A program made the position numbers and the translations under genes. The notes under the pieces are model-generated. The model was not told where the DNA came from. It did no database searches and saw nothing but the letters and a program-made list of their open reading frames with translations. From the NCBI GenBank assembly GCA_021773815.1, contig JAJFJS010000122.1:1-43921 (forward strand): a DNA stretch of 43,921 bases. The letters run 5' to 3'. Within the stretch, counting starts at the first letter, position 1; each line of letters starts with the position of its first letter. Shown piece after piece: positions 9,135 through 20,039 of the stretch. This DNA is from Gammaproteobacteria bacterium (GTDB lineage Bacteria > Pseudomonadota > Gammaproteobacteria > Steroidobacterales > GCA-2729495).

Positions 9135-10633
9135 TTGCGGCGCCTGACGTGACACCACTGCGCCACCTGCTGGCGGGCATGGACCTGACGATGCCGGATG
9201 TCGCGGTCACCGATATCGCCGACGATCATCGCGATGCCGTCGCCGGCGGAATGTTCCTGGCCTGCGCCGGCGGTGCCCGTCACGGACTCGAGTTCCTGCC
9301 GCAGGCGATCGATGCCGGAATCCGGGTCCTGGCCTGGGAGCCGGCGGCCGGCGTCGATGCCCCGGTGCTGCCGACGACGGTGACGGGCATCCGCGTTGTC
9401 GGTTTGCGGGCCAGGCTCGGTGTGATTGCCGACCGGTTTTTCGGTGCGCCGTCGGCCGACATCGACGTGACGGGGATTACCGGCACGAACGGCAAGACGA
9501 CCACCGCGTATCTCGTCGCACGGGCCCTGAATCGTCTCGGCATGCATGCCGGATACATCGGCACGCTCGGCTACGGTGCCGGCAACGCGCTGCGGCCCAG
9601 TGCGCTGACGACGCCCGGTTGCGTCACGCTGCATCGCCGGCTGCGTGAACTGACCGGGGATGGCGCGCGCCGCGTGATCGCCGAGGTTTCATCGCATGCG
9701 CTGGACCAGCATCGCGTCGATGGCGTGCGCTTCCGGATCGCGGCGCTGACGAACCTGAGCCGCGACCATCTCGATTACCACGGCAGCATGGAGCGATATG
9801 CCGAGGCCAAGGCGCGATTATTCGCCGGCGGAGACATTCGTACGGCCGTGCTGAACGTCGGCGACCGGTTCGGCGCCGAACTGGCGGGTCGACTCGATTC
9901 GGGGGCTGAGTTGATCTCGGTTGCCGTCGTCGATACGGATGGCGCCGCGCCCGACGCACGGCTGCGCGGGCGCATCGTCGGCGAGCGGGCGGCCGGTATC
10001 GGCTTGCAGCTCAGCGGCGATTTCGGTGACGCGTTGCTTGAAAGCGCGCTCTGGGGTCGGTTCAACGCCGAGAATCTGGCGATGGCAGTCGGCATTTTGC
10101 TGGCCAACGGTGTCGGTTTCGACGCGGCGATCGCCGCGCTCGATCATGCCGCCGCGCCGCCGGGGCGCATGGAGTTGATCCGCAGCGGCAAGGCGCGGCC
10201 GACCGTCATCGTGGATTTCGCGCATACGCCCGACGCGCTTGGCAAGGCGCTCGAGACGGTCCGGCGTCACACGGACGGTCGGATCTGGTGCGTGTTCGGT
10301 TGCGGGGGCAATCGCGACCGCGGCAAGCGCCGCTCGATGGGTGCGATCGCTGCATCGCTGGCCGATTTCATGATCGTGACCGACGACAACCCGCGTGAAG
10401 AAGACCCGCAGGCGATCGTCGAACAGGTGCTGGCCGGCGTCGATCCGGCGGCGCATTGTGAAGTCGTGCACGACCGCGCGGTGGCGATCCGTGCCGCGAT
10501 CGATGCGGCTGCGGCAGGCGACGTCGTGCTGATCGCCGGCAAGGGTCATGAAACCGTGCAACGGATCGGCAATGCGGCATTGCCGTTCTCCGATGCCGCG
10601 GTCGCGCGCCTTGCGCTGGGTCGGGTGGAATGA
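9131..10633 (+). CDS. murE: UDP-MurNAc-L-Ala-D-Glu:meso-diaminopimelate ligase MurE
   Basis: This 500-residue Mur ligase has the three usual domains. The ATP P-loop is GITGTNGKTTT (residues 115-125). The central domain has EVSSHALDQHRVDGVRF near 185 and the C-terminal domain has IVDFAHTPDALGKAL near 360. DNPR at 419-422 is the motif of enzymes that add meso-diaminopimelate rather than lysine. It acts in the cytoplasm on the third residue of the stem peptide. The GTG start overlaps the ftsI stop, and the end overlaps murF by 4 bp. Confidence 0.97.
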   Translation: MIAAPDVTPLRHLLAGMDLTMPDVAVTDIADDHRDAVAGGMFLACAGGARHGLEFLPQAIDAGIRVLAWEPAAGVDAPVLPTTVTGIRVVGLRARLGVIADRFFGAPSADIDVTGITGTNGKTTTAYLVARALNRLGMHAGYIGTLGYGAGNALRPSALTTPGCVTLHRRLRELTGDGARRVIAEVSSHALDQHRVDGVRFRIAALTNLSRDHLDYHGSMERYAEAKARLFAGGDIRTAVLNVGDRFGAELAGRLDSGAELISVAVVDTDGAAPDARLRGRIVGERAAGIGLQLSGDFGDALLESALWGRFNAENLAMAVGILLANGVGFDAAIAALDHAAAPPGRMELIRSGKARPTVIVDFAHTPDALGKALETVRRHTDGRIWCVFGCGGNRDRGKRRSMGAIAASLADFMIVTDDNPREEDPQAIVEQVLAGVDPAAHCEVVHDRAVAIRAAIDAAAAGDVVLIAGKGHETVQRIGNAALPFSDAAVARLALGRVE

Positions 10634-12033
10634 CGATGGGCACGCTGAACATGGTTGCCGAATCGGTCAGCGGGACGCTGATCGGCGCGGATCGCAGCTT
10701 CGATTCGGTGAGTACCGATACCCGGTCGCTGACGCCGGGACAGCTGTTCTTCGCGCTGCGCGGCGAGCGTTTCGACGCCGCCGCGTTCATTGCTGATGCC
10801 GAACGGCGCGGCGCGGCCGGTGCGGTCGTGGAGCAGCGTCAGGCCGTCGGACTGCCGCAGGTCGAGGTGCCGAATACGCAGATTGCACTCGGCGCGCTGG
10901 CCAGAACATGGCGCGACCAATTCGACGTGCCGGTCGTCGCGGTGACGGGCAGCAACGGCAAGACAACGGTCAAGGAAATGATCGCCGCCGTGTTGCGCGG
11001 CCATTTTGGCGGCGCCGACACGACGCTCGCCACGATCGGCAACCTGAATAATGAGATCGGTCTGCCGCTGACGGTACTGCGGCTGCGTGCGGCGCACGCG
11101 GCGGCGGTCCTGGAAATGGGCGCAGCCCGGCCGGGTGATATCGCCTATCTGACCGGTATTGCCATGCCGACGATCGGCATCGTCACGAATGCCGGTGCGG
11201 CGCACCTGGCCGGATTCGGCTCTGAGCAGGTCGTCGCCGAGACCAAGGGTGAATTGTTCGCGGGCCTGGGCGCGGCGGGCACGGCCGTGATCAACCGTGA
11301 CGATCCGCATGCCGGGCTCTGGCGACGACTGGCCGGTTCGGCGCGCGTCGTGACCTTCGGCCTGCACGAAACCGCCGACTACCGTGCCGAAAATATTCGG
11401 CAAACCGTCACACCACAAGGATATGAATTGTCGTTCGATGTGCGCGAGGCAACAGATCGGTTTTCGATCAGATTGCCAATGGTCGGTCGTCACAATGTGC
11501 TCAACGCACTTGGGGCGATCGCGGTGACCCGGGCGGCCGGCGCGGCGTGGGATTCGATCGGTGCGGGACTTGCATCGATCGAAAACGTCGCCGGCCGCCT
11601 GCGGACCCTGCGCGGCCGTGACGGCATTCGCCTCATCGACGACACGTATAACGCAAACCCGGTGTCGGTGTGCGCTGCGATTGATGTGCTCGCGGACCGG
11701 CCGGGTTATCGCTGGCTGATCCTCGGCGATATGGCCGAACTCGGCGAAACCAGCAACGCGCTGCACGCGGCTGTCGGACGGCATGCCAAGGCGGCGGGTA
11801 TCGATCGCCTGTGGACGCTCGGCCGCAGTGCGCGGGACGCCGCTGATGCCTTCGGCGTCGGGGCGCGCGCGTTCGACGCGCGTGATGCGCTGCTCGCGGC
11901 GATCGCCGTCGATCCGGATGCGGGCCGCGGCGACGATTGCACCATCCTCGTCAAGGGCTCGCGTTGCATGGGCATGGAGCACGTCATACAGCGCCTCGCC
12001 GATGATGCCGGGACCGTCGGAGGATCTGCCTGA
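10630..12033 (+). CDS. murF: UDP-MurNAc-tripeptide:D-Ala-D-Ala ligase MurF
   Basis: This 467-residue Mur ligase has an N-terminal domain with [20 protein letters not shown], the P-loop [15 protein letters not shown] near residue 100, [13 protein letters not shown] near 140, and a C-terminal domain with [13 protein letters not shown] near 340. It attaches D-alanyl-D-alanine, made by the Ddl encoded 7 kb downstream, to complete UDP-MurNAc-pentapeptide. The ATG overlaps the murE stop; its stop shares a base with the mraY start. Confidence 0.97.
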   Translation: MTMGTLNMVAESVSGTLIGADRSFDSVSTDTRSLTPGQLFFALRGERFDAAAFIADAERRGAAGAVVEQRQAVGLPQVEVPNTQIALGALARTWRDQFDVPVVAVTGSNGKTTVKEMIAAVLRGHFGGADTTLATIGNLNNEIGLPLTVLRLRAAHAAAVLEMGAARPGDIAYLTGIAMPTIGIVTNAGAAHLAGFGSEQVVAETKGELFAGLGAAGTAVINRDDPHAGLWRRLAGSARVVTFGLHETADYRAENIRQTVTPQGYELSFDVREATDRFSIRLPMVGRHNVLNALGAIAVTRAAGAAWDSIGAGLASIENVAGRLRTLRGRDGIRLIDDTYNANPVSVCAAIDVLADRPGYRWLILGDMAELGETSNALHAAVGRHAKAAGIDRLWTLGRSARDAADAFGVGARAFDARDALLAAIAVDPDAGRGDDCTILVKGSRCMGMEHVIQRLADDAGTVGGSA

Positions 12034-13115
12034 TGCTGTTGTGGCTGGCCGAGACCCTGAAAGATTATGTGTCCGGGTTCAATGTGTTCACGTATATCAC
12101 CATGCGCGCGATCATGGGCGCGCTGACTGCGCTGGTGATCTCGCTGGTTGCCGGGCCGCGGATGATCCGGCGCCTGAGTGTGCGGCAGATCGGTCAGACG
12201 GTCAGGACCGACGGCCCCGAGAGTCATCTGCCCAAGGCGGGTACGCCGACGATGGGCGGGGTGCTGATTCTCGTCGCCATCATCGTCAGTACGCTGCTGT
12301 GGGCCGACCTCAAGAGCGCCTACGTCTGGATCGTCATCGCCGTGACTGCGGCGTTCGGCATGATCGGCTTCGTCGACGACTACAAGAAGCTCGTGCTGCG
12401 CGATCCCGCCGGCATGTCTGCGCGCGGCAAGATCTTCTGGCAATCGCTGACGGCGATTGCCGTTGCCGTGATTCTGTTCCTGCTCGCCGACAATCCCGAT
12501 GACACAGCGCTGCTGATCCCGTATTTCAAGGGCGTCGCCATACCCCTCGGTGCGTTCTATATCGTGCTGACGTATTTCGTCATTGTCGGCACGTCCAATG
12601 CCGTCAATCTGACCGACGGGCTCGATGGTTTGGCGATCATGCCGGCGGTTCTGGTCGGCGGTGCGCTGGGCATCTTCGGCTACGCGGCCGGTAACAGCAT
12701 CTTTTCCGGTTATCTCGACATCCCGTATATCAGCGGGGCCGGCGAGATGATGGTGTTCTGTGCGTCGATGTCCGGTGCCGGGCTCGGCTTCCTGTGGTTC
12801 AACACCTACCCGGCGCAGGTATTCATGGGCGACATCGGTGCGCTGGCCCTCGGCGCGGCGCTCGGCACGGTCGCGGTGATCGTGCGCCAGGAACTGGTGC
12901 TGGCGATCATGGGCGGGCTGTTCGTCGTTGAGACGTTGTCGGTCATCATCCAGGTCGCTTCGTTCAAGCTGACCGGCCGGCGCATCTTCCGTATGGCGCC
13001 GCTGCACCACCATTATGAATTGAAGGGCTGGGCCGAGCCGAAGGTGATCGTCCGGTTCTGGATCATCACCGTGATTCTCGTGCTCGTCGGCCTGTCGAGT
13101 CTGAAACTGCGGTGA
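12033..13115 (+). CDS. mraY: phospho-MurNAc-pentapeptide translocase MraY
   Basis: This 360-residue integral membrane enzyme has about ten membrane segments. Family motifs in order are [13 protein letters not shown]-like [17 protein letters not shown] near residue 70, FVDDYKKL near 117 with the catalytic Asp pair, [12 protein letters not shown] near 190, [15 protein letters not shown] near 265, and the signature HHHYELKGW near 325. It transfers phospho-MurNAc-pentapeptide to undecaprenyl phosphate, making lipid I on the inner leaflet. All family hallmarks are intact. Confidence 0.98.
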   Translation: MLLWLAETLKDYVSGFNVFTYITMRAIMGALTALVISLVAGPRMIRRLSVRQIGQTVRTDGPESHLPKAGTPTMGGVLILVAIIVSTLLWADLKSAYVWIVIAVTAAFGMIGFVDDYKKLVLRDPAGMSARGKIFWQSLTAIAVAVILFLLADNPDDTALLIPYFKGVAIPLGAFYIVLTYFVIVGTSNAVNLTDGLDGLAIMPAVLVGGALGIFGYAAGNSIFSGYLDIPYISGAGEMMVFCASMSGAGLGFLWFNTYPAQVFMGDIGALALGAALGTVAVIVRQELVLAIMGGLFVVETLSVIIQVASFKLTGRRIFRMAPLHHHYELKGWAEPKVIVRFWIITVILVLVGLSSLKLR

Positions 13116-14491
13116 TGATGATGTCAGCGATGAAAATCGATCCTGCTGCCAACGCCGTCTCCGTCGAGCCGACGGCGCTGGTCATGGGCATGGGTCTGAC
13201 GGGTGCATCCTGCGCGCGGTATTTCGCGGCTCGTGGCATTGCGGCCGAGTTCGTGGATACGCGCGCTGCGCCACCCGGCCTGGACGCGATACTTGATGTC
13301 ATGCCGGATGCGCGCGTGCATGTCGGCGGGCCGATGCCCGCGCTCGGCGCCGCGATCAAGCGCGTCGTTGTTTCGCCGGGCGTCGATATCGGCGCCGCAC
13401 TGCTTGCCGAGGCGCGCGGGCGCGGGCTCGACATCGTCAGCGACATTGATCTGTTCGTCGCCGAATGCGCCGTGCCGATCTGTGCGATCACCGGTTCCAA
13501 CGGCAAGAGCACGGTCACGGCGATGCTGGGCGAAATCCTGACCGCGGCCGGCATGCGCGCCCTGGTCGGCGGTAACATCGGTACGCCGGCGCTGGACCTG
13601 CTCGACGCGGCGGACGGCGCCGAGGTCTGCGTGCTGGAGTTGTCGAGCTTCCAGCTCGAGCGCAGCCGCCCGGTACCGGCGGCCGCGGCCGTCATATTGA
13701 ACCTGTCGCCGGATCATCTGGATCAGCACGGCGACATGTCGGCCTATATCGTTGCCAAGGCGCGCATCTACGAGGCCTGTCGTCACGGCGTCGTCAATCG
13801 TGATGCGCCGGCGTTGGCCGGGCTCGTGCCGGGGTCCACACCGGTGACGACCTACGGCATGGATCGGCCTGCCGCCGGGCAGTTCGGCGTGCGCCGGACG
13901 GCGCACGGCGAGTGCATCGTCCGCGGTGACGAATTGCTGCTGTCGATCGACGACCTGGCCCTGATCGGCCGGCACAACGTTTCGAACGCGATGGCGGCGC
14001 TGGCGCTTGGCGCCGCCGTCGGCGCGAACGTGAACATCATGGCGCAGGCGCTCAAGCAGTTCGGCGGGCTGCCGCACCGGATGCAGGTCGTGTCGACCGC
14101 GCACGGCATCACGTGGATCGATGATTCGAAGGCGACCAATGTCGACGCCGCGCTGACGAGTCTTGCCGCCATAGACGACCCGTTGGTGCTGATCGCCGGC
14201 GGCGACGCGAAGGGCGGGACGTTCTCCGCGCTGGCCACGGCGCTGGCCGGTCGTGACGCCAGCGTGATCCTGCTCGGCCGTGACGCTGCGTTGATTGCCC
14301 GTGAACTCGACGGTGTGTGTGCGCTGCGGATGGTGACCGATATGCGCGAGGCGGTCGGCGCCGCGCGCGACCTCGCCGCGCCGGGACACACGGTGCTGCT
14401 CGCGCCGGCCTGCAGCAGTCTCGACATGTATCGCAGTTATGCCGAGCGCGGCGACGTGTTTGCGGCAGCCGTCGCGGGGCTCGGGCAGTGA
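13112..14491 (+). CDS. murD: UDP-MurNAc-L-alanine:D-glutamate ligase MurD
   Basis: This 459-residue Mur ligase begins with a Rossmann-like domain ([20 protein letters not shown]). It has the P-loop [17 protein letters not shown] near residue 125, LELSSFQLE near 175, [13 protein letters not shown] near 195, and a C-terminal domain with [14 protein letters not shown] and [11 protein letters not shown]. It adds D-glutamate to UDP-MurNAc-L-Ala. Several ATG codons stand in a row at 13112-13120 and at 13130; the first overlaps the mraY stop and was taken. The stop overlaps the ftsW GTG. Confidence 0.97.
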   Translation: MMMMSAMKIDPAANAVSVEPTALVMGMGLTGASCARYFAARGIAAEFVDTRAAPPGLDAILDVMPDARVHVGGPMPALGAAIKRVVVSPGVDIGAALLAEARGRGLDIVSDIDLFVAECAVPICAITGSNGKSTVTAMLGEILTAAGMRALVGGNIGTPALDLLDAADGAEVCVLELSSFQLERSRPVPAAAAVILNLSPDHLDQHGDMSAYIVAKARIYEACRHGVVNRDAPALAGLVPGSTPVTTYGMDRPAAGQFGVRRTAHGECIVRGDELLLSIDDLALIGRHNVSNAMAALALGAAVGANVNIMAQALKQFGGLPHRMQVVSTAHGITWIDDSKATNVDAALTSLAAIDDPLVLIAGGDAKGGTFSALATALAGRDASVILLGRDAALIARELDGVCALRMVTDMREAVGAARDLAAPGHTVLLAPACSSLDMYRSYAERGDVFAAAVAGLGQ

Positions 14492-15690
14492 CGGCCGCCA
14501 CTGCAACCCGCAGGTCGCGAGCCACGACGGCTGCTACGTTCGATTTCGATCGACATATCGACTGGATGCTGGTTCTGATCGTCGCGACGTTGTTGTGCGT
14601 TGGTCTGGTCATGCTGACGTCGGCATCGATCTCGCTGGCCGAGCGCAATACCAGCAACCCGCTGTTCTACTTCGAACGCCAGCTCGTCGCCGTCTTCATC
14701 GGGCTGACCGGCGCCGCCGCGATGTTGCGGGTACCGACCGTGTTCTGGGAGCGGATCGCCTTCGTCTTCGTCTGCTTGGCTATTGCGCTGTTGATCGCCG
14801 TGCTGATCCCGGGCCTTGGCAACATGGTCAACGGCAGCACTCGCTGGCTCAGCGTCGGCGGCGTCAACGTCATGCAGGTGTCCGAGCCTGCTCGCCTGCT
14901 GATGCTCATGTATATCTCCGGTTATGCCGTTCGTCACCGCACCGAACTGCGCGAGCGGCTGTGGGGATTCGTCAAACCGATGCTGCTGATCCTGATGATC
15001 TGCGGGCTGTTGCTGCTGGAGCCGGATTTCGGCGCATCGGTCCTCATGCTTGCGATCTCGCTGGCCGTGTTGTTCATCGCCGGCGCCCGGCTGCGGGACT
15101 TTTTGGCCGGCAGCCTCTTCATCGGCGGCGGCGCCGTCATCCTCGCCCTCGTGTCGCCGTATCGTCTCAAGCGACTGACCGGGTTCATGGATCCGTGGGC
15201 GGATCCGTTCGATTCGGGATTCCAGCTGACGCAGTCGCTGATCGCCATCGGCTCCGGGAAGTGGTTCGGTGTGGGCCTCGGCGGCAGCGTGCAGAAGCTG
15301 TTTTACCTGCCCGAGGCGCACACTGACTTCGTCTTTGCGGTGATTGCCGAAGAATTCGGTCTCGTCGGCAGCGTGTTGCTGATCGCGCTGTTCGCGGCGC
15401 TGGTCTGGCGTGCGCTCGGTATCGCCCGCAATGCCGCGGCGGCCGGTCGCTGGTACCAGGCCTATCTCGCCTTCGGTCTTGCGATCTGGATCGCGGTGCA
15501 GGTGTTCATCAACATCGGCGTCAACATGGGCGTGCTGCCAACCAAGGGCCTGACGCTGCCGCTGATCAGCTACGGGCGCAGCAGCATGATCATCATGCTG
15601 ACGGCGCTCGGCCTGTTGTTGCGCATCGAGATGGAGACCCGGCAGTTGGCGGATGCTCCCGGCGGCCGGGCCAGGGCGGGCAGGCGATGA
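14488..15690 (+). CDS. ftsW: SEDS-family septal glycosyltransferase FtsW
   Basis: This 400-residue protein has about ten membrane segments after a short cytoplasmic tail. Characteristic motifs are NGSTRWLSVGG near residue 115, DPWADPFDSGFQLTQS near 235, and LPEAHTDFVFAVIAEEFG near 275, whose Asp is the residue essential in SEDS polymerases. FtsW polymerises lipid II with FtsI at the septum. The signature usually written ISYGGSS reads ISYGRSS (Arg364). The start is GTG overlapping the murD stop; longer upstream reading lies inside murD. It overlaps murG by 4 bp. Confidence 0.96.
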   Translation: MTAATATRRSRATTAATFDFDRHIDWMLVLIVATLLCVGLVMLTSASISLAERNTSNPLFYFERQLVAVFIGLTGAAAMLRVPTVFWERIAFVFVCLAIALLIAVLIPGLGNMVNGSTRWLSVGGVNVMQVSEPARLLMLMYISGYAVRHRTELRERLWGFVKPMLLILMICGLLLLEPDFGASVLMLAISLAVLFIAGARLRDFLAGSLFIGGGAVILALVSPYRLKRLTGFMDPWADPFDSGFQLTQSLIAIGSGKWFGVGLGGSVQKLFYLPEAHTDFVFAVIAEEFGLVGSVLLIALFAALVWRALGIARNAAAAGRWYQAYLAFGLAIWIAVQVFINIGVNMGVLPTKGLTLPLISYGRSSMIIMLTALGLLLRIEMETRQLADAPGGRARAGRR

Positions 15691-16784
15691 GCGGGCAGGC
15701 AATGAGCGGGCCAATCCTGATCATGGCGGGCGGTACCGGTGGACACGTATTTCCGGCGCTGGCGGTGGCGCGCGCGCTGCGCGGACGCGATCAGGAAATC
15801 GTGTGGCTCGGCTCGCGTCACGGCATCGAGAACGAACTCGTGCCGCGCGATGGTTTTCCGCTCGAGGCAACCCGCGTCTCGGGCCTGCGCGGCAAGGGCG
15901 CATGGTCATGGATCATTGCACCGCTGCGGCTGCTGCTGGCCGTCTTCGACGCACTGCGCGTCGTGCGCCGCCGGCAACCGAAACTCGTGCTGGGCATGGG
16001 CGGCTTCGCGTCGGGTCCGGGCGGACTTGCCGCGTGGCTGCTTGGCAAACCGCTGGTGATTCACGAACAAAATTCCGTCGCCGGGCTGACGAACCGTCTT
16101 CTGGCTGGACTGGCCCGGGAAGTGCTTGAGGCCTTCCCGGGCAGTTTTTCTTCCGGTGTCCGGGCGCGACTGGTCGGCAACCCGGTGCGGGCCGATATCG
16201 CCGCGCTGGCAGCGCCGACCGAGCGGTTGGCCGGGCGCAGCGGGCGCCTGCGCGTCCTCGTGCTCGGCGGCAGCCAGGGCGCACGCGCGCTGAACGAAGC
16301 GCTGCCGGCGGCCGTCAGCCTGCTCGATGCGACGCAGCGGCCGGCCGTCTGGCATCAGGCCGGCCGGATCGACTGCGAAGCCACGCGCGACGCTTACCAG
16401 GCGGTCGGTATCGAGGCCCGCGTTGATGCGTTTATCGATGATATCGCCGAGTGTTACGGTTGGGCCGACCTCGTCGTGTGCCGGGCCGGCGCGCTGACGA
16501 TTGCCGAACTGACCGCAGCCGGTCTCGGTTCAATCCTCGTGCCCTATCCGAGCGCCGTCGACGATCATCAGACCAGGAATGCCCGCTACCTGGCCGATGC
16601 CAGTGCTGCGGTATTGTTGCCGCAGTCGGAATTGACGGCCGAACGGCTGGCCGCCGAGTTGCGCGGCTGTTGCGCGGACCGCGCGCTGATTGTCGCGCGT
16701 GCCGAGCGCGCCCGCTCACTGGCGCGGCCCGATGCGACCCGCGACGTGGTCGAAGTCTGCTTATCCCTGGTGCAGGCGTCATGA
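15687..16784 (+). CDS. murG: lipid II synthase MurG (GlcNAc transferase)
   Basis: This 365-residue GT-B glycosyltransferase has the N-terminal loop [19 protein letters not shown], the second glycine-rich loop [15 protein letters not shown] near residue 105, and [15 protein letters not shown] near 130. [14 protein letters not shown] lies near 195, and the UDP-GlcNAc-binding region [15 protein letters not shown] lies near 265. It adds GlcNAc to lipid I at the inner membrane face. The ATG at 15687 overlaps the ftsW stop; a second ATG five codons later is possible. The stop overlaps the murC ATG. Confidence 0.97.
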   Translation: MSGQAMSGPILIMAGGTGGHVFPALAVARALRGRDQEIVWLGSRHGIENELVPRDGFPLEATRVSGLRGKGAWSWIIAPLRLLLAVFDALRVVRRRQPKLVLGMGGFASGPGGLAAWLLGKPLVIHEQNSVAGLTNRLLAGLAREVLEAFPGSFSSGVRARLVGNPVRADIAALAAPTERLAGRSGRLRVLVLGGSQGARALNEALPAAVSLLDATQRPAVWHQAGRIDCEATRDAYQAVGIEARVDAFIDDIAECYGWADLVVCRAGALTIAELTAAGLGSILVPYPSAVDDHQTRNARYLADASAAVLLPQSELTAERLAAELRGCCADRALIVARAERARSLARPDATRDVVEVCLSLVQAS

Positions 16785-18190
16785 ACAAGCGCATGCGAAA
16801 AATTAACCGGGTGCATCTGATCGGCATCGGCGGTGTCGGCATGGGCGGTATTGCCGAGGTATTGATCAATCTCGGGTACGGCGTGCAGGGATCGGACCTG
16901 AAAGAATCCAAGGTTACGCGGCGTCTGGCGGGACTCGGCGCGGATATCGCCATCGGTCATCGCGGTGAAAATATCGGCGATGCGGATCTCATCGTCGTGT
17001 CCAGTGCGATCGACCCGCAGAATCCCGAGATCATCGTGGCGCGGGACCGGCGCCTGCCGATCATCCGGCGCGCCGAGATGCTCGCCGAATTGATGCGCTT
17101 TCGGTACGCGATTGCGGTGTCGGGCACGCACGGCAAGACGACGACGACCAGCCTGGTGGCCAGTGTGCTGGCGGAAGCCGGCGAGGATCCGACATTCCTG
17201 ATCGGCGGGCGCCTGATGAGCGCTGATGCGAACGGCAGACTTGGCGCCGGCCATTATCTCGTCGCCGAAGCCGATGAGAGCGATGCGTCGTTTATTCATC
17301 TCAACCCGATGATGGCTGTCGTCACCAATATCGATGCCGATCACATGTCGACCTACGGCGGCGACATACAGGCCTTGCGCGACAGCTTCCTGGAGTTCCT
17401 GCACAACCTGCCGTTCTACGGCGTGGCGATCATGTGCCTGGATGATGCGGGCGTGCGCGCGGCCCTGCCCGGCGTCAAGCGAGCCGTGCTGACCTATGGC
17501 ATGAGCGCCGACGCCGACGTGCGCGCGGTTGATATCGAGAGCCGCGGCACCGGCTCCCGTTTTTCGGTGTGGCGGCCCGGCTGCACCGAAGCGCTGGCCG
17601 TCGAGCTAAATCTTCCCGGTCGCCACAATGTGGCTAACGCGCTGGCCGCTATCGCCGTTGCGCATGAACTGGAACTTGCCGACGACGCCGTGTGCCGCGC
17701 GCTGGCGGAATTTGCGGGCATCGAACGACGGATGCAGATTGTTGCCGACGTCGCGCTGCCGGCCGGGCAGGTGCTGTTTGTCGATGATTACGGTCATCAC
17801 CCGACCGAGATCGCCGCGACGCTGCAGGCCGTACGCGACAGCTGGCCGGACCGTCGCCCGGTTGTGGTGTTTCAGCCGCACCGGTATTCGCGCACCCGCG
17901 AACTACTCGATGATTTTGCCGAGGTTCTTGCCGAGGCCGACGTGCTGTTTGTCGCCGAGGTGTACGCGGCCGGCGAAGACCCGATTCCCGGCGCCGACGG
18001 CCGGGCGATCTGTCGCGCGATTCGTACGCGCGGGCGTGTCGAACCCGTGTTCGTCGCCGATCTGGCGGCGTTGCCCGGGTTGCTGGCCGATATGCTGGTC
18101 GACGGCGACATCGTGCTGACACTCGGCGCCGGCAGCATCGGCGCCGTGGCGAGCGGATTGCCCCGGGCAGTCGCGGAGGCGCAGCGGTGA
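16781..18190 (+). CDS. murC: UDP-MurNAc:L-alanine ligase MurC
   Basis: This 469-residue Mur ligase starts with the Rossmann motif [18 protein letters not shown]. It has the P-loop [18 protein letters not shown] near residue 115, [14 protein letters not shown] near 165, [13 protein letters not shown] near 190, and the C-terminal [15 protein letters not shown] and [12 protein letters not shown]. It commits UDP-MurNAc to peptide synthesis by adding L-alanine. The ATG overlaps the murG stop and the 3' end overlaps murB by 4 bp. Confidence 0.97.
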   Translation: MNKRMRKINRVHLIGIGGVGMGGIAEVLINLGYGVQGSDLKESKVTRRLAGLGADIAIGHRGENIGDADLIVVSSAIDPQNPEIIVARDRRLPIIRRAEMLAELMRFRYAIAVSGTHGKTTTTSLVASVLAEAGEDPTFLIGGRLMSADANGRLGAGHYLVAEADESDASFIHLNPMMAVVTNIDADHMSTYGGDIQALRDSFLEFLHNLPFYGVAIMCLDDAGVRAALPGVKRAVLTYGMSADADVRAVDIESRGTGSRFSVWRPGCTEALAVELNLPGRHNVANALAAIAVAHELELADDAVCRALAEFAGIERRMQIVADVALPAGQVLFVDDYGHHPTEIAATLQAVRDSWPDRRPVVVFQPHRYSRTRELLDDFAEVLAEADVLFVAEVYAAGEDPIPGADGRAICRAIRTRGRVEPVFVADLAALPGLLADMLVDGDIVLTLGAGSIGAVASGLPRAVAEAQR

Positions 18191-19053
18191 ATACGGTGCT
18201 AACCAAAGAACCGATGTCCCGACACACGACGTGGCGAGTCGGCGGGCCCGCGGATGTCTATTTCCGGCCCGCATCGGTCGGCGAACTGCAGGCCTTTCTC
18301 GGTGATCTGGATCGTGACACGCCGATTCACTGGACCGGTCTCGGCAGCAATCTGCTGGTGCGCGACGGCGGGATCCGCGGCGTCGTGATCGCGCCCGGTC
18401 GGGCGCTGGGTGACATGGTTCGGCGCTCCGACTGCTGCGTCGAGGCCGGCGCCGGCGTGCCGTGCACCAGTTTTGCACGGCGCTGCGCCGGCTGGGGGCT
18501 CGGGCCGGCCGCATTTTTTGCCGGCATACCCGGCACGATCGGCGGTGCGCTGGCGATGAATGCCGGCGCCTTCGGCGGTGAGACCTGGGATACGGTCATC
18601 GATGTCGATACTCTCGATCGCGCCGGCCGCATACGCACTCGCCCGCGGTCCGACTTTACCGTCGGCTACCGGCAGGTTACCGGCCCGGCCGATGAATGGT
18701 TCCTGGCCGCACGATTCGAATTTGTCGCGCAGTCGGGTCACGACGCCGACGCGGTCCGCGACCTGTTGCGCGAACGCCAGCAGACGCAACCGCTCGGTCT
18801 GCCCAGTTGTGGTTCGGTATTTCGGAACCCGCCCGGTGGGCATGCGGCGCAGCTGATCGAATCGGCCGGCCTCAAAGGTGAGCGAATCGGCGGTGCCGAA
18901 GTGTCGGCCAAGCATGCCAATTTCATCATCAACACCGGTGACGCCACGGCGGCCGATGTCGAGGCATTGATCGCGCGGGTCCGTGACCGGGTCGAGGCGA
19001 ATCACGGTGTGCGTCTCGAACTCGAGGTGCACATCATCGGGGAGGCCGCATGA
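18187..19053 (+). CDS. murB: UDP-N-acetylenolpyruvoylglucosamine reductase MurB
   Basis: This 288-residue FAD enzyme is of the short type (type II-like in length). It has [13 protein letters not shown] near the N-terminus, the FAD-binding [15 protein letters not shown] near residue 55, and [20 protein letters not shown] near 117. The proton-donor serine motif [12 protein letters not shown] lies near 205, and [14 protein letters not shown] lies near the end. It reduces the enolpyruvyl group to give UDP-MurNAc. The start is GTG overlapping the murC stop. Placement between murC and ddl is usual in many proteobacteria, though Escherichia coli has moved the gene elsewhere. Confidence 0.97.
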   Translation: MNTVLTKEPMSRHTTWRVGGPADVYFRPASVGELQAFLGDLDRDTPIHWTGLGSNLLVRDGGIRGVVIAPGRALGDMVRRSDCCVEAGAGVPCTSFARRCAGWGLGPAAFFAGIPGTIGGALAMNAGAFGGETWDTVIDVDTLDRAGRIRTRPRSDFTVGYRQVTGPADEWFLAARFEFVAQSGHDADAVRDLLRERQQTQPLGLPSCGSVFRNPPGGHAAQLIESAGLKGERIGGAEVSAKHANFIINTGDATAADVEALIARVRDRVEANHGVRLELEVHIIGEAA

Positions 19054-20039
19054 TGGGCGGTGAGCGCAGGCATGTCGTCAGTGATCCGCAGCAATTCGGC
19101 AAGGTTGCCGTGCTGCTCGGCGGGCGATCGTCGGAACGCGAGGTTTCGCTGATGTCCGGCGCGGCCGTCAACAAGGCGTTGCTGGCGCGTGGCGTCGATG
19201 CTCACCGCGTCGATACGGCCGATGCGCTGATCAGCACGTTGCAGACCGGTGAATTCGACCGTGCGTGGATCGCGCTGCACGGCCGGGGCGGCGAAGACGG
19301 CCGCGTGCAGGGTTTGCTCGAGTCGTTCGGCGTTCCTTACACGGGCAGCGGCATCAAGGGTTCGGCCATCGCGATGGACAAGCTGCGCACCAAGCAGTTA
19401 ATCGCCGGCGCCGGACTCGGAACGCCTGCCTACAGCGTCATCGGCGGGCCGCAGGACTTCGGCGTGACCATCGATACGCTGGGATTGCCGCTGATGATCA
19501 AGCCCGCCGAGGAAGGTTCCAGTATCGGTCTGACACGTGTCGAGCGTATCGATGAGTTGGCCGCGGCCTATGCCGAGGCCGCGCGCTACGGCTCGGAAGT
19601 ATTTGCCGAACGCTGGGTGACCGGCATCGAATACACGGCGGCTGTCCTGCAGGGTGAAGCGTTGCCACTGGTGCGCATCGATGCGGCGAACACTTTCTAC
19701 GATTACGATGCGAAATATTTCAGCGATAAAACCAGCTACGTCTGTCCGAGTGGCCTGGGCGCGGAACGCGAACATGAATGGGGGCAGATGGCATTGCGCG
19801 CGTTCCGGGCCGTCGGTGCGCAGGGTTGGGGGCGCGTTGATTTTATGCTTGGCGATGCGGGCGAACCGCTGCTGCTCGAGGTCAACACCGTGCCCGGCAT
19901 GACATCGCACAGTCTCGTGCCGATGGCGGCGGCGGCGGCGGGCATCGATTTTAATGAACTCGTCTGGCGGATCCTCGAGACCAGCATGCGGGATCCTGCG
20001 CCGGTGGACGGCCGGACGGAGGCGATGGATGTCGGTTAA
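19050..20039 (+). CDS. ddl: D-alanine:D-alanine ligase
   Basis: This 329-residue ATP-grasp ligase has VLLGGRSSEREVSLMSG at the N-terminus, LHGRGGEDGRVQGLLE near residue 75, and GSGIKGSAIAMDKLRTK near 95. The ATP-binding KPAEEGSSIGLTRV lies near 150, and the catalytic loop EVNTVPGMTSHSLVPMAA lies near 280. It supplies D-Ala-D-Ala to MurF. It corresponds to ddlB by position in the dcw cluster. Its last codons overlap the ftsQ start by 11 bp. Confidence 0.97.
   Translation: MMGGERRHVVSDPQQFGKVAVLLGGRSSEREVSLMSGAAVNKALLARGVDAHRVDTADALISTLQTGEFDRAWIALHGRGGEDGRVQGLLESFGVPYTGSGIKGSAIAMDKLRTKQLIAGAGLGTPAYSVIGGPQDFGVTIDTLGLPLMIKPAEEGSSIGLTRVERIDELAAAYAEAARYGSEVFAERWVTGIEYTAAVLQGEALPLVRIDAANTFYDYDAKYFSDKTSYVCPSGLGAEREHEWGQMALRAFRAVGAQGWGRVDFMLGDAGEPLLLEVNTVPGMTSHSLVPMAAAAAGIDFNELVWRILETSMRDPAPVDGRTEAMDVG

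Noticed and set aside
13124-14506. 460-codon open frame antisense to murD
   Set aside because: It is rich in Arg, His and Gln as expected for an antisense shadow; murD is clear on the other strand.
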